From contig CALWTR010000009.1 in assembly GCA_944384525.1 (NCBI GenBank), positions 1 through 33,292 of the forward strand: a stretch of DNA of 33,292 bases, given 5' to 3'. A program made the translations under genes and the position numbers. The notes under the pieces are model-generated. The model saw nothing but the letters and a program-made list of their open reading frames with translations, was not told the origin of the DNA and ran no database searches. Of this stretch, positions 15,607 through 25,194 are shown piece by piece. How positions within the stretch are numbered: position 1 is the first letter of the stretch; every line of letters begins with the position of its first letter. This stretch comes from an uncultured Clostridia bacterium. GTDB taxonomy: Bacteria > Bacillota > Clostridia > Oscillospirales > CAG-272.

Positions 15607-18600
15607 TCATTTCCTGCCCCGTTTTTTCTCTGCGGCTGAGGTTATCGTCTTTATGACCTTCGCCGGAGAGAGCCACCAGTCACGGCACCATACGCGTATG
15701 ATATTCCACCCGCGCCCCTCGAAAAACATAGGTCTGTAAACGTCCCTTTCAAGGACTGAATCCGAGCTCTGGAACACGTCTCTGTCGAGTTCTACCCCGA
15801 CGAGGAATTTATCATGATCCGCGTCATAAACAGCGAGAGATATACGGCAATTCATATTTCCGAGCCCTGTATCGACCGAGTACCCGGCTTTTTCAAGCCT
15901 CTCCTTGATCTGTTCCTCTATCGGCTGGAGCTCCGGAACATAAGCGCCTCTCCTGTCCTGAGACGAAAATGAGGAAAGAATGCTTTTTACCTCGGCGGCA
16001 TTGCCGTCAGATACACCTCGAACATAGGTCAGATACTTTTTCAAATATTTGGGGCCGAGGTTCTTGGTAGTATCGACTTTAAGTTCTTCCGGTTCTATAC
16101 TGGTAACGACGTATATCTTGGTCTTTGCACGGGTTATCGCGACGTTCAGCCGGTTTTCTCCGCCCTCAGAACTCAGAGGACCGAAGTTGAGCATTATTTT
16201 TCCGCTCTCGCCGGCCGCATAACCGATCGAAAATATTATTATATCCCTTTCGTCGCCCTGTACATTCTCAAGGTTCTTGACGAACAAACTGATATCCTCG
16301 CCGTTCTCCTTCCTTGAGCGCTCACGGAGGATAAAACTGCGGAATTCAGGGCTCAGCGAGCATTCCCGGTCTATCATATCCTCGATCGTGCTCTGTTGAT
16401 CCGCATTGAAGGTTATTATACCTATGCTCTCGCCGTGCTTTCTCGTTTCGGATATTTTCTTAAGTATCTCAACGACTTTTCTTGCCTCTGCCAGATTTTT
16501 TCGATCGACCCATTTTCCGTTGACTTTTATCCGCTCGATCGGCTTATTATTTACATTTTTAGATACGTTCGGCGAGATCTGCAGCCTTCCGCCGTAAAAG
16601 GCGAAGTTTGAAAAATCTATGAGTTCTCTGTTTCTGCTGCGGTAATGATATGTAAGGTTGGCGCTGTCGTATCTTGCTACGGCAAGATCGAGCAAGCTCT
16701 CCACTTCAAGTGCCGCCTGAACTGAATAATCGTTCTCCTCCTCTGCGTCACCGCCGAGATAGCGCTTCATGAAGGTCGCCGTCGGACGGAGCTGTTTTGA
16801 GTCACCCGCAACAACAACGTTCCTGCCGCGGTATATAGCCGGAAGAGTACTTTCGATAAATACCTGCGACGCCTCGTCGAAAATAACTATATCAAAGAGG
16901 TTCTTCGTCAGCGGAAGTATACTGGAGACATTTTCGGGCGACAACAGCCAGCACGGAAAAAGCGATGTCACAAACTCCTGGTATATCTCCATTGTCTTGC
17001 GTATCGGCCAGAAATTCTGTTTTTTCGATATCTGATAGAGATAATCCTTGTTATTTTTCGCCTTCGAGTAGATGACGTCGTATTCCTTGCTGTTTTTCCC
17101 GGAGCATATCCTGTTCGCTATGACGAGCTGCTGCTCCTTCAGCTTTATTATCCTGGAACGGATATTCTGAAAATCGACTATTTTTGAGAGCCGGTCGCGG
17201 TATTTATCCTCACTTACGATGACCTCGTGGTATATCCTTATCGGTATGATCCTTCCGAGGATATCCTTGTAATTGAGATAATTTCTGCTTATAGTATACG
17301 CAAAATTCAGAACTGCGCGCTGTTTCGAATCGAGCTCTGACAGGACATTGTTGACGTCGCGCAGTGAAATATAGTCATCCAGCGCGCGCAGAACCAGCTT
17401 TTCAAAAGACATATTGCCGCGCAGTATATTGTCTATGACCATGATATACCCCTCGTCGGTGAATATATCATGCAAGAACTCGTATTCCTTTACGTATTCC
17501 TCGATTGCGCTCCTTGAACGGAGGAACTCCTCCTTGACCTCCCGTTCTGTCTCGGAAACTTTCTTTTTTGCAAGCGGATACAGCGGGAAAAACACCTTGC
17601 TCGCACCGAGAAATTTATACTTTCCGGGCTCCTTGAACCTTGCCGCCATACGGATAAGAGGAGTTATGCTCCCCGCGTTCCCGGTCTCGTTGTAATACGC
17701 AAGTATCTGACGGCAATAAGGGTACTCTGCAATATCGAATATTCCCTTCCGCGACTTAATTATCTCCTCCATCCTGGCTCGGGCCTCAGTGATAATATGT
17801 ATCCCCAGCCCGTCCCGCAGATGGTCGATAAGCGGATTCTGCTTTTTGTTCTCGACGTAGTTATAATAGAGCTTTGCCTTATCCTTGCCGCGTATCACAG
17901 CCAGCGCGTCAGAGAGTTCTGAATAACTCATCGACATTATCGTCTTGTCTTTGACCAGATGCGCGTATATCGAATAATCTACGCTGTTCTTTGATATCAT
18001 GTACGATGATGCGTACATATCCGAGAGCGTCATCCCGAACGGGGTCACGGTATTGAGCGTATCTGATATCGAGGTGAGCGTCGCGAGTTCCGCGTCGATC
18101 TTCTCCTGTATCTCGCTATAGCGTCTTTCGTAATCTCTGATGTCTATAAGGCTCTCGATCATATCCTTCTGATGAGCTATCAGGCATCTCTCATAGAATG
18201 ATTGGCGCTCCTTTCCCTCGTCTACGATATACATTGCCTTTTCATTGAGCTCTCCCAGACGGTTATATACAACGTCGAGCGCGGCCTTTTTCTGAGATAC
18301 GACCAGCACTTTCTTGTTTTTGCAGATCGCATCGGTTATTATATTGACAATTGTCTGAGATTTACCGGTGCCTGGAGGGCCGTATATAACCATATTGCCC
18401 ATCTGGTCTACCTTTTTGACGACCTCGTACTGCGCGTAATCCAGCATTTTGACCGGATAACTATTGCGGCATGCCGGAGCGCGTTTGGGAAACAGCCTCC
18501 TGACGCCTGTATTGAGCAATTCGTTTATAGCCTCGTTAGAAAGTTTCTTTTTTTCAAGAACGCTGTAATCGTTATATATTGAATTTGCCAACGGGAAACG

Positions 18601-19419
18601 CCCTATAACGCAGGCGTGCTTTACCGAAAGCCCGTCCCTTGCAGAGGGATCGCGGTATCTGGGTATAGAAAGTATGTTGCGGCTGTTGGAAAAATCTATA
18701 TTTATACCGTTCTTTCTGATGTAATCGAGAACGTCTCTCAGATTTCTGAACGGACTATCCGCGAGCGACTCGTAATCCAGCACCATATCGTCCAGCACTA
18801 GCTTTTTAGCCTGTGCATAGGCGTAAAGCAGAGCCCGGTTGAGCTGTACCGGCTCACTGTCGTTTATATACAGCTCCACAGTGTTCTCATCCGGGAAATC
18901 AAGCGATATCGGAAAGAGCATAAGAGGCGCTTTGACTGAGGTCTTTGACAGTCCCGCGCTGATAGTACCGAAAACAAAAGGATAAGCTAAAAACAACTCG
19001 TATCTTCCGGTATCCTTCTCTATCTCGTCGATCTCACGACGTATCTCCTTGAGGCGCGATATCTCTCTTGCAAAAGCACGGTCCTCATCCTCTCTTTTCT
19101 GTTTTTCCGCGCGTTTTTCAGCCTCTCCGGACTCATCACCGGTCTGCGGCATCTCCGCAGGGGCGGTATCTGCCTTATCCTTTGGAGCTATATTTTTAAG
19201 TATCTGCTGGCGCGATCCGTTGTCTATCAGAGTAAACGGTCCCCTTTTCCCTGACCAGAGGAAGTCGGTAAAATCCGCTGTGAAATCCTCGCGGTTCTCA
19301 AAGAGTCTTCCGAGATCATAACAGTTTTTACCGCCGGTGTTTTTCAAATATATACAGCGATTGTTACCGCCGATCTCGACAAGTCTTTCTTTATAACGAG
19401 AATAAATACTTCTTTTCAT
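15607..19419 (-). CDS. giant SF1 helicase with C-terminal Vsr-like nuclease (candidate defence protein)
   Basis: A 1270-residue UPF1-type superfamily 1 helicase. The N-terminal part (1-300) resembles DUF4011 and carries a charged insert around 80-135. Helicase motifs are Walker A GPPGTGKS (347-354), Walker B IFDEAS (846-851), motif III AGDSKQLRPT (871-880), YRSRNREL (926-933), NVQGDERDIIIFS (1052-1064) and NVAITRAKTKIYV (1092-1104). About 490 residues separate motifs I and II and contain a long helical insertion. The C-terminus has a Vsr/MTES_1575-like endonuclease: GVELDRD (1208-1214), ERDVYRP and GWNIIRVWCRDWW (1237-1249). Proteins of this layout are known from antiphage screens and defence islands. 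The start at 19419 has GGAAG 11 bases upstream; a frame to 19509 exists but looks like leader. Confidence 0.85.
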   Translation of the reverse strand: MKRSIYSRYKERLVEIGGNNRCIYLKNTGGKNCYDLGRLFENREDFTADFTDFLWSGKRGPFTLIDNGSRQQILKNIAPKDKADTAPAEMPQTGDESGEAEKRAEKQKREDEDRAFAREISRLKEIRREIDEIEKDTGRYELFLAYPFVFGTISAGLSKTSVKAPLMLFPISLDFPDENTVELYINDSEPVQLNRALLYAYAQAKKLVLDDMVLDYESLADSPFRNLRDVLDYIRKNGINIDFSNSRNILSIPRYRDPSARDGLSVKHACVIGRFPLANSIYNDYSVLEKKKLSNEAINELLNTGVRRLFPKRAPACRNSYPVKMLDYAQYEVVKKVDQMGNMVIYGPPGTGKSQTIVNIITDAICKNKKVLVVSQKKAALDVVYNRLGELNEKAMYIVDEGKERQSFYERCLIAHQKDMIESLIDIRDYERRYSEIQEKIDAELATLTSISDTLNTVTPFGMTLSDMYASSYMISKNSVDYSIYAHLVKDKTIMSMSYSELSDALAVIRGKDKAKLYYNYVENKKQNPLIDHLRDGLGIHIITEARARMEEIIKSRKGIFDIAEYPYCRQILAYYNETGNAGSITPLIRMAARFKEPGKYKFLGASKVFFPLYPLAKKKVSETEREVKEEFLRSRSAIEEYVKEYEFLHDIFTDEGYIMVIDNILRGNMSFEKLVLRALDDYISLRDVNNVLSELDSKQRAVLNFAYTISRNYLNYKDILGRIIPIRIYHEVIVSEDKYRDRLSKIVDFQNIRSRIIKLKEQQLVIANRICSGKNSKEYDVIYSKAKNNKDYLYQISKKQNFWPIRKTMEIYQEFVTSLFPCWLLSPENVSSILPLTKNLFDIVIFDEASQVFIESTLPAIYRGRNVVVAGDSKQLRPTATFMKRYLGGDAEEENDYSVQAALEVESLLDLAVARYDSANLTYHYRSRNRELIDFSNFAFYGGRLQISPNVSKNVNNKPIERIKVNGKWVDRKNLAEARKVVEILKKISETRKHGESIGIITFNADQQSTIEDMIDRECSLSPEFRSFILRERSRKENGEDISLFVKNLENVQGDERDIIIFSIGYAAGESGKIMLNFGPLSSEGGENRLNVAITRAKTKIYVVTSIEPEELKVDTTKNLGPKYLKKYLTYVRGVSDGNAAEVKSILSSFSSQDRRGAYVPELQPIEEQIKERLEKAGYSVDTGLGNMNCRISLAVYDADHDKFLVGVELDRDVFQSSDSVLERDVYRPMFFEGRGWNIIRVWCRDWWLSPAKVIKTITSAAEKKRGRK

Positions 19420-19539
19420 ATCGTTCGGCGCTTCCGTTCGAGGAAAACGCTGACATCTCCTTCCCCAAGGCATTAAGAGAAAATGTTGCGTGTACGGCAA
19501 AACGCGCATGGAGCTTATGCGTAATTTGTCGTATATTAT

Positions 19540-19568
19540 ATTATAACATAAAATTTAAGATAAATCAA
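19540..19568 (-). promoter_or_regulatory. promoter of the helicase-nuclease gene
   Basis: On the minus strand TTGATT (19563-19568), 17 bases, TATAAT (19540-19545). Transcription would begin near 19533, about 115 bases before the chosen start codon, so the gene has its own promoter although GH127 lies upstream in the same direction. Confidence 0.7.
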
Positions 19569-19602
19569 ACGGCATCTCAAAGCTCCGCCGGAGCCATGAT
19601 GA

Positions 19603-21543
19603 TCATTTTCCGCTCCTGTGCTTGACCGGTAGCCATGCACAGCACTCGGAAAACCCTCCGCTCTTACCGACAGATGCATAGTCTGTAAGGGTGATATTTC
19701 CGTCCGGAAGAGCGAGGCGGAATGCGGCTATATGTCGGTATGGTATCTCACTTTGCGGCAGCAGTTTTGCAGAAACAGGCTCACCGTCCCAGAAAGGAGC
19801 GCTGATCTTTTCCCTTATATCGCGGCCAAGCGAGGAATCCGCTCCCAGCTGCAGCGGACCGTAGGAAAAGACAATATGATCGAAAGCGTCTGAGTCCGGT
19901 TCGTCATACACGGGAACGGTATAATCGTACTTCCATATAACCCCGGTCATGCTTATACTGCTCTCCCACCTCGTGGGAAGAGCGGCTATCACACTTATAC
20001 CGAAATCTATCGATATCTCGTCACCGTCGCACAGCTCCCCGTCAGTCTCGGCATATCTGCCTCTTACGGCGACGGACTTTCCGTTCAGCGTTACCATCGG
20101 CGCCTCTGCATATTCCGGTATCCTAAGTTTGATTGAAAATTTCTCCGGTTCTTCCAGCCCTATTTTTATTTTTATCCTTCCGCTTATCGGGAAATCAGTG
20201 TCGATAGTCAACTTAAGTTTACGTCCATTCGGGGTTTTAGTCTCAACGGAGCCGCAGTTATACATATTTACGGCTATACCTATATCATAGCTCATAACGG
20301 ACGAGGCAATATATGCTCCCAGTCCGGCCGATCCTATGCAGGCACAGCAGCCGTAATAATGGCCGTCGCTCATGAGCTTGAGTCCGCCTATCCCTCTTCC
20401 GCGCCGTCCGGGAGTCAGCGGGCTGTAACTGTCAAACGGGAGCGGTTCATAGAAGGAGCATCCGTCCCTCAAAGTATTGTCGACAGCCTCACGATCCAGA
20501 GCGTCTCCTGTATTCAGAGATCCAAGATATGCGTTATAAAAAGACTTTTCTATACGATCAGCCCATTTTGCGTCCCCTGTCATGAGCAGAAGATTGTGAC
20601 AAAGGAGCATCCATGTCACAGTAACGCAGGTCTCCTGCATTATTCCGATATCCCGGCTCTGGGTCTGTCTTACTGCGGAGTGGTCAAAAAGCTCATGAGT
20701 ACAGCCGGCTGAGCCTATAACGGTTATATCGCTCTCAGCTACCTTTTCGGCAAAATTGAGCACAGCGGTACGGTGGCGTTCGTCTCCGGTATACTTATAG
20801 TATTCAAGTAACCCCTGGAAGCAGGACATCATCTCATATGCCTTCGTTACAGGGTATTGATAAGGATACAGCTTGTCCTCATATGCGAGCTGGAATATAT
20901 CCGCGATCGTCGTGCATCCGCTCTCAACGATGTATCCGCTGAAATCCAAATAACGTTCATCTTCTGTGAGCCCGTACAGCTTGACCATCGGCTCAAGTAT
21001 CGAGGAGGAATTCAGCCCTCTCCAGTTTGCGGTAGCCTCTGCAAGGCAGCGCTTTCCGGGCCCGAAAAAAGCAAGTATATAGTCTGCGCTCCTCCTGAGC
21101 GCGCCCAGGATCCTGTCTTTCAGAGAACGGTCGGTACAAATATCATAAAAATACTCCAAGCCGAGCAGAAAGTATTTTCTGCACCAAAGATCCCAGCCGT
21201 TGAATTCATGTTCCGCGGAATATGTAGCTATCCTCCCTTGCTCATCCTCCCTGGACAGGAGAGAAACGACTGCTTTTTCAAGTGCAGAATAAAGACGAGC
21301 ATCCCGGGTATACCGATATACCAGAACACCGCCCCTCATCATTTTGCCCCAATATTCCCCTCTCCAGCCGAGGTCGCCGTCATCGGAGCCTCGCCCGAAT
21401 TGCGATGCGAATCTCTCCCACAGCTCTGAGTCAAGGAGCTGACGCTCAGTTATAAATGACACGGCATGCTCTATCGTACCGAAATATTTACTGCACATAT
21501 CCGTGTCCTCGCGGTACACTTCTTTTTCTCCAAAACGACGCAT
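19603..21543 (-). CDS. GH127 family glycoside hydrolase (beta-L-arabinofuranosidase type)
   Basis: The 646-residue protein is full length for GH127 (DUF1680). An (alpha/alpha)6 barrel covers about 40-420 and beta-sandwich domains follow. The zinc/thiol active site is visible as QETCVTVTWM (Glu304, Cys306) and YYGCCACIGSAG (Cys399, Cys400, Cys402), matching the Glu/Cys cluster in which a cysteine is the nucleophile in characterised members. No signal peptide is seen, so it probably acts in the cytosol on imported arabinose-containing oligosaccharides; the exact sugar is uncertain for the family. AAGAAGG lies about 7 bases before the ATG at 21543. It has its own promoter; no sugar transporter gene is nearby. 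Confidence 0.88.
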   Translation of the reverse strand: MRRFGEKEVYREDTDMCSKYFGTIEHAVSFITERQLLDSELWERFASQFGRGSDDGDLGWRGEYWGKMMRGGVLVYRYTRDARLYSALEKAVVSLLSREDEQGRIATYSAEHEFNGWDLWCRKYFLLGLEYFYDICTDRSLKDRILGALRRSADYILAFFGPGKRCLAEATANWRGLNSSSILEPMVKLYGLTEDERYLDFSGYIVESGCTTIADIFQLAYEDKLYPYQYPVTKAYEMMSCFQGLLEYYKYTGDERHRTAVLNFAEKVAESDITVIGSAGCTHELFDHSAVRQTQSRDIGIMQETCVTVTWMLLCHNLLLMTGDAKWADRIEKSFYNAYLGSLNTGDALDREAVDNTLRDGCSFYEPLPFDSYSPLTPGRRGRGIGGLKLMSDGHYYGCCACIGSAGLGAYIASSVMSYDIGIAVNMYNCGSVETKTPNGRKLKLTIDTDFPISGRIKIKIGLEEPEKFSIKLRIPEYAEAPMVTLNGKSVAVRGRYAETDGELCDGDEISIDFGISVIAALPTRWESSISMTGVIWKYDYTVPVYDEPDSDAFDHIVFSYGPLQLGADSSLGRDIREKISAPFWDGEPVSAKLLPQSEIPYRHIAAFRLALPDGNITLTDYASVGKSGGFSECCAWLPVKHRSGK

Positions 21544-21605
21544 TTAAAAAACCTTCTTTCCCAAAAGAGCATCTCTGTATCAAGGTGCTTTTTGTATATA
21601 GCTAT

Positions 21606-21634
21606 ATTATAGCATAGCAACAGATATTTATCAA
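21606..21634 (-). promoter_or_regulatory. promoter of the GH127 gene
   Basis: On the minus strand TTGATA (21629-21634), 17 bases, TATAAT (21606-21611), about 65 bases before the start codon. Confidence 0.75.
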
Positions 21635-21684
21635 CCGCCCGCGACAACTTACCTGACATATCCTAAGGCAATCAAACAGAGATC

Positions 21685-21714
21685 GGCGGCAGGGAGATCT
21701 ATTTCCCTGCCGCC
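21685..21714 (-). other. stable hairpin containing the stop codon of the nucleotidyltransferase gene
   Basis: An 11-pair perfect stem (21685-21695 with 21704-21714) holds the TAG stop codon (21699-21701) in its loop. No T run follows, so it may slow ribosomes or shield the 3' end of the operon message rather than terminate. Confidence 0.5.
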
Positions 21715-22835
21715 GTCTTGCCGACGTTGATCGCTCTGATCTCAGCGGCGATATTTTTATTTCTGAACAAAAGTTTCCTGAAAAACCGGAAAGATACATA
21801 AAACGGTTTAAGATACGGATGGCGGTTATAGAAGGGCTTGAAAGTCTCAAACCATTCCCTATCCGGAAATATCCTGTACATAATGTAACTGAACCGCGAC
21901 TTTTTGCCGGTCCGTTCCGCAAATTTTCTTCTGTTTGATATAACGTAATTTCGGAAAACTCCGCTGGCACCGGAGCTGAGATAGAGCTCAAGCATCTGCA
22001 TATCCTCCTCGGATATCTCCTCATCTTTTCCGCCGAAAAGCTTCTCGAAAATACTCCTGCTCTGAGCTTCAAAGTCGGATATGCCCATCTCGGTGCACTC
22101 TGCCTCTATCCTGTCCCACGCAAGCGTTTTTCCGTACTTTTGCAGATATACGTATCGGTCGATAAGAGAACGAAGTCCGATCCCGCCGCCGACAAAATGC
22201 CTGTACTCATGCGCGACAATGTACACATAAAAGTCCTCGTCGGAAAAATGATAGCCGTATCCGTTATCCGGGTCTTTTATCAGCATCAACTTTATATCTC
22301 TGTAATGCTCCGTTATCTTTCTGTCGCAGGAGCGGCCGAAAAGCGACACATGCATCTCAAAATTCAGAACAGGAGGCTTTTCGTAAATATCATGGTTCCC
22401 GTCTCCGAATTTTTTGACGGTATATCCTCTGCTCTTAAAATACTTCTTTATCTCGAGCCTATGATCACTATCGAACAGAATATCGTTGTCCGACATCTGA
22501 CGCATGCATATATCGGGATAAATATCCTTAATGACGCTGCCCTTGAGCGGCATATACCATATTCCGTTTTCCTCGCAAAATGAGAGGAGCTTATTCCGTT
22601 CGGCGTCCAAAAACAGATTTTTTCTGGCGGCCATCTCCCTGCCTTCTGCGAATTTATCGTTGCCTACACCTGCGCTTTCAAGGGCGCAGGCGACCATGCC
22701 GATAAGCGCGTGCGCCTTTGCCGCCGAATACAGCTTATCCGTATCGATCCCGGCGATCCTGCTCTCCTCCGGGACCTCTCCATTGACCGAACATCTGCAA
22801 AGATATATAAGATCATAAAGTTCCCTGTTCATCAT
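21699..22835 (-). CDS. nucleotidyltransferase family protein (NTP_transf_5), last gene of the peptide-modification operon
   Basis: The 378-residue protein matches the uncharacterised nucleotidyltransferase family PF14907. An N-terminal helical part precedes WYMPLKGSVIKDIYP (93-107) and RQMSDNDILFD (112-122), where two acidic residues (Asp116, Asp118) would bind metal. Later it has EMHVSLFGRSC and HEYRHFVGGGIGLRSLIDRYV. Relatives occur in RiPP clusters next to HPr-kinase-like genes. In the Bacillus lasso-peptide cluster for pseudomycoidin, as I recall it, such a protein adds sugar to a phosphorylated serine. GGAGG is very close to the first ATG; the second ATG (22832) is equally possible. The start overlaps the ABC exporter gene by 23 bases. 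Confidence 0.8.
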   Translation of the reverse strand: MMNRELYDLIYLCRCSVNGEVPEESRIAGIDTDKLYSAAKAHALIGMVACALESAGVGNDKFAEGREMAARKNLFLDAERNKLLSFCEENGIWYMPLKGSVIKDIYPDICMRQMSDNDILFDSDHRLEIKKYFKSRGYTVKKFGDGNHDIYEKPPVLNFEMHVSLFGRSCDRKITEHYRDIKLMLIKDPDNGYGYHFSDEDFYVYIVAHEYRHFVGGGIGLRSLIDRYVYLQKYGKTLAWDRIEAECTEMGISDFEAQSRSIFEKLFGGKDEEISEEDMQMLELYLSSGASGVFRNYVISNRRKFAERTGKKSRFSYIMYRIFPDREWFETFKPFYNRHPYLKPFYVSFRFFRKLLFRNKNIAAEIRAINVGKTAAGK

Positions 22836-24519
22836 CCCTCCGCACTGTTCCGTCGTCCGTGAATTCTATTATCCGGTCGCATATTTTAAGCGCGCCCGGC
22901 CTGTGTGTCACAAGAATGACCGTCTTGTCCGTCATACCTCCGAGGTTCTCAATGAGCTTTTTCTCGGTAGCCTCGTCGAGCGCACTGGTGGATTCGTCAA
23001 GCAAAAGCACAGGCGCATCCGAATATATAGCTCTGGCTATCGCGATACGCTGTATCTGCCCCTCGGAGAGTCCGGCTCCTCTCTCGCCCACATAAGTGTC
23101 TATACCGTGTTCCAGCTCCGATACAAATCCGTCGGCGCAAGCCACCCTCAGCGCATGAGCTATTCCTGCGTCATCGCCGTCGTCGCTTTTTTTGCCGGAA
23201 AATGTGACTATATCTCTTATTGTCCCGTTCATCAGATGATTTCCCTGCGGAACATAAGCAAACATCCGGTGCCACTTCCCGGTCAGAGGGATACCCTCGC
23301 CGCCCTCTCTCTCCAGCGTTATACTGCCGCCGTCGCATCGATACAAGCACAGCAAAAGCTTGAGAAATGTGGATTTACCGCAGCCGGAATGACCTGTGAA
23401 TGCTGTTTTTTCGCCTTTCTTTACAGTGAAGCTCACATCATTTATCACGTTTTCCGCATCGCCGCTCCCATATTTAAAGCAAACGTTATCCGCTTTTATC
23501 GCGCAGAAGCCGTTATCGTAAAAATCCTTTACGGCACGGCTGTCCAGAGCCTCCTCAGCGCAGTCGTCCGGAAAATCCTCCGCCTCGCGCAGACGCTCGG
23601 CACTTGCGGTCATCGCATAGAATTTTGGTATATAGGCGGATATATTGGCGAGCGGCGACTGCATTTGTGATATGAGCTGCAGTATTGCCGTAAGTGTTCC
23701 AAAGCTGACAGTGCCCCCGATAATGCCTATGCCGCAGTACGCGAAACCTATTATATACATACCGCTCATAAATGCCGAAAATCCGATGTTGCATATATTT
23801 GAGAAACGAATTCTCCTCATCCTGGCGTCCTTGTGCTCGGACATCTTCACTTCCCCCTGCTCGGCAGAACTCTGCTCGGCGGAAAAGCTTTTGACTACTA
23901 TAAGACTGCCGAGATGCTCCTGGAGAAAAACCCTGAGCCTCCCGTCGCTCTCCTGTATGGATCTGTGCAGACGCTTGAGATTCTTTCTGAATGCATATGT
24001 GAGCAAAAGCAGGATGGCTCCGCACGGAAAAAATACAAAAAAGAACTTTGGTTCTATGACCAGAAGTACCGAAAGCGCCCCGATCATTTTTACGGCCATT
24101 CCGGCTATGCCAGGGAATATATCTACCGCTCCGTCAGACACGATCTTGGTGTCGGATGTCAAGCGGTTCATCCACTCCCCGGAGTGCACGCCGGATACAT
24201 ATGGATACTCCTTTTTGAGAAGAGTACGGAATATCTTTGATTTAAGCCTGTTTTCAATACTTGAGCGCGAGTCCTCCTCGAGCCAACGCACGGCCGCCCT
24301 CAGCAATATCTGTGCGGCTACAAGAGCAATGACAAAAAGCAGAGCCTCTGTAAATCCGGAACGGTCCCCTCGGACAGCACTGTCTATCCCGTCTCTGAGA
24401 AGAAGAGCGTATAATACCCCGCTGCCGCCGAGCAGAGCCTGCAGCAATGAAAGCAATATTATATTTATTTTTCGCTTTCCGATCGAATCGGAGAGCCATT
24501 TAAGCGTATTTCTTCTCAT
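22813..24519 (-). CDS. ABC exporter, fused membrane and ATPase domains, no C39 peptidase domain
   Basis: The protein has 568 residues from ATG 24519, whose ATGA overlaps the stop of the peptidase gene. The membrane domain (1-310) has six hydrophobic segments. The ATPase domain has Walker A GHSGCGKST (376-384), Q-loop Gln425, signature LSEGQIQR (484-491), Walker B VLLLDES (504-510) and switch His539. It forms a homodimeric exporter of the lipid/peptide type. It lacks an N-terminal cysteine peptidase, so leader removal, if any, would fall to the separate signal peptidase encoded just upstream. Its place within an operon of peptide-handling genes suggests that it exports a modified peptide. Confidence 0.93.
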   Translation of the reverse strand: MRRNTLKWLSDSIGKRKINIILLSLLQALLGGSGVLYALLLRDGIDSAVRGDRSGFTEALLFVIALVAAQILLRAAVRWLEEDSRSSIENRLKSKIFRTLLKKEYPYVSGVHSGEWMNRLTSDTKIVSDGAVDIFPGIAGMAVKMIGALSVLLVIEPKFFFVFFPCGAILLLLTYAFRKNLKRLHRSIQESDGRLRVFLQEHLGSLIVVKSFSAEQSSAEQGEVKMSEHKDARMRRIRFSNICNIGFSAFMSGMYIIGFAYCGIGIIGGTVSFGTLTAILQLISQMQSPLANISAYIPKFYAMTASAERLREAEDFPDDCAEEALDSRAVKDFYDNGFCAIKADNVCFKYGSGDAENVINDVSFTVKKGEKTAFTGHSGCGKSTFLKLLLCLYRCDGGSITLEREGGEGIPLTGKWHRMFAYVPQGNHLMNGTIRDIVTFSGKKSDDGDDAGIAHALRVACADGFVSELEHGIDTYVGERGAGLSEGQIQRIAIARAIYSDAPVLLLDESTSALDEATEKKLIENLGGMTDKTVILVTHRPGALKICDRIIEFTDDGTVRRDDEQGTL

Positions 24520-24944
24520 CTGGATCGCCTCTTGAAAAATGATCTTATCCGAATGACAAAAGCTCTTACAGAGAAAAGACCGCACCAGAGGTGAACGTAC
24601 AGCTTATATTTGAATCCGTCCAGCGACAGCTCTTTGCCGCCGCGGATTACCCCGCTCAGGACCCCTATTATATTCCTGTCGGTGATCCCATACTCCTTAT
24701 CCGCGCGGTTGTCTCCGCAGAGCACGTAATCGTTCTCTCTTACTTTGAGTATCCTGTGCAGCACATACTGTCCGCTGTCGCGCTTGTACAAAGGTACATC
24801 GTATCGCTTAAGCCGCCCGTTTACCCTGGATATTATGAGCACGTCTCTGCCCTCTCTGATAAAAGGCATCATGCTGTCTCCGACATTCGTATATATGATC
24901 TGCCCGGTTCGCCGTAGCTCCTCTTCAAAGGTGGACTTATCCAT
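24516..24944 (-). CDS. signal-peptidase-like S26/S24 protease (Ser-His type)
   Basis: The 142-residue protein has the S24/S26 fold: VGDSMMPFIREG with nucleophile Ser24, then RYDVPLYKRDSGQYVLHRIL with His63 where bacterial LepB has a lysine, then CGDNRADKEYGI (Asp78). A Ser-His arrangement is typical of SipW/ER-type signal peptidases and of small S24/S26 proteases found in RiPP operons. A hydrophobic patch near residues 114-132 (KLYVHLWCGLFSVRAFVI) may attach it to the membrane. It probably trims a peptide or its leader. It overlaps the PqqD gene by 8 bases and the exporter by 4. Confidence 0.85.
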   Translation of the reverse strand: MDKSTFEEELRRTGQIIYTNVGDSMMPFIREGRDVLIISRVNGRLKRYDVPLYKRDSGQYVLHRILKVRENDYVLCGDNRADKEYGITDRNIIGVLSGVIRGGKELSLDGFKYKLYVHLWCGLFSVRAFVIRIRSFFKRRSR

Positions 24945-25194
24945 CTATCGCCCCTATGCCGGAAAGCGCCTTTACGACTATATCAACGCTTTCAGCCGCC
25001 TCTTTTTCTGTCGCGTCATACATGTCCAGGATCTTTGCGATCAGCTCCTCCCTGGTAGTTTCGGTCCGGAGGCATTCGATTATGAACGCGGCTGTGGCGT
25101 TGCCGTGAATGATACCGGCGAATTTGCCGGAAGAGTCTATCATCATATGGTCGTTCTTGTTTTTATGGGAAATATATGAATCTTTAAGCTTCAT
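24937..25194 (-). CDS. PqqD-like peptide chaperone (RiPP recognition element)
   Basis: The 85-residue protein matches PqqD (PF05402), a winged-helix fold that grips the leader of a precursor peptide and presents it to modifying enzymes. The visible family core runs from IHGNATAAFIIECL through TREELIAKILDMYDATEKEA to VDIVVKALSGIGAI. GGACAGGA directly precedes the ATG, and the start overlaps the kinase gene by 11 bases. PqqD-like proteins imply a ribosomally made peptide substrate. The 33-residue peptide at 30846-30947 is the only good candidate in this window. Confidence 0.85.
   Translation of the reverse strand: MKLKDSYISHKNKNDHMMIDSSGKFAGIIHGNATAAFIIECLRTETTREELIAKILDMYDATEKEAAESVDIVVKALSGIGAIDG

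Noticed and set aside
23645..24535. 296-codon plus-strand frame opposite the ABC exporter
   Set aside because: The minus strand encodes an intact membrane domain here; the opposite frame has no recognisable domain.
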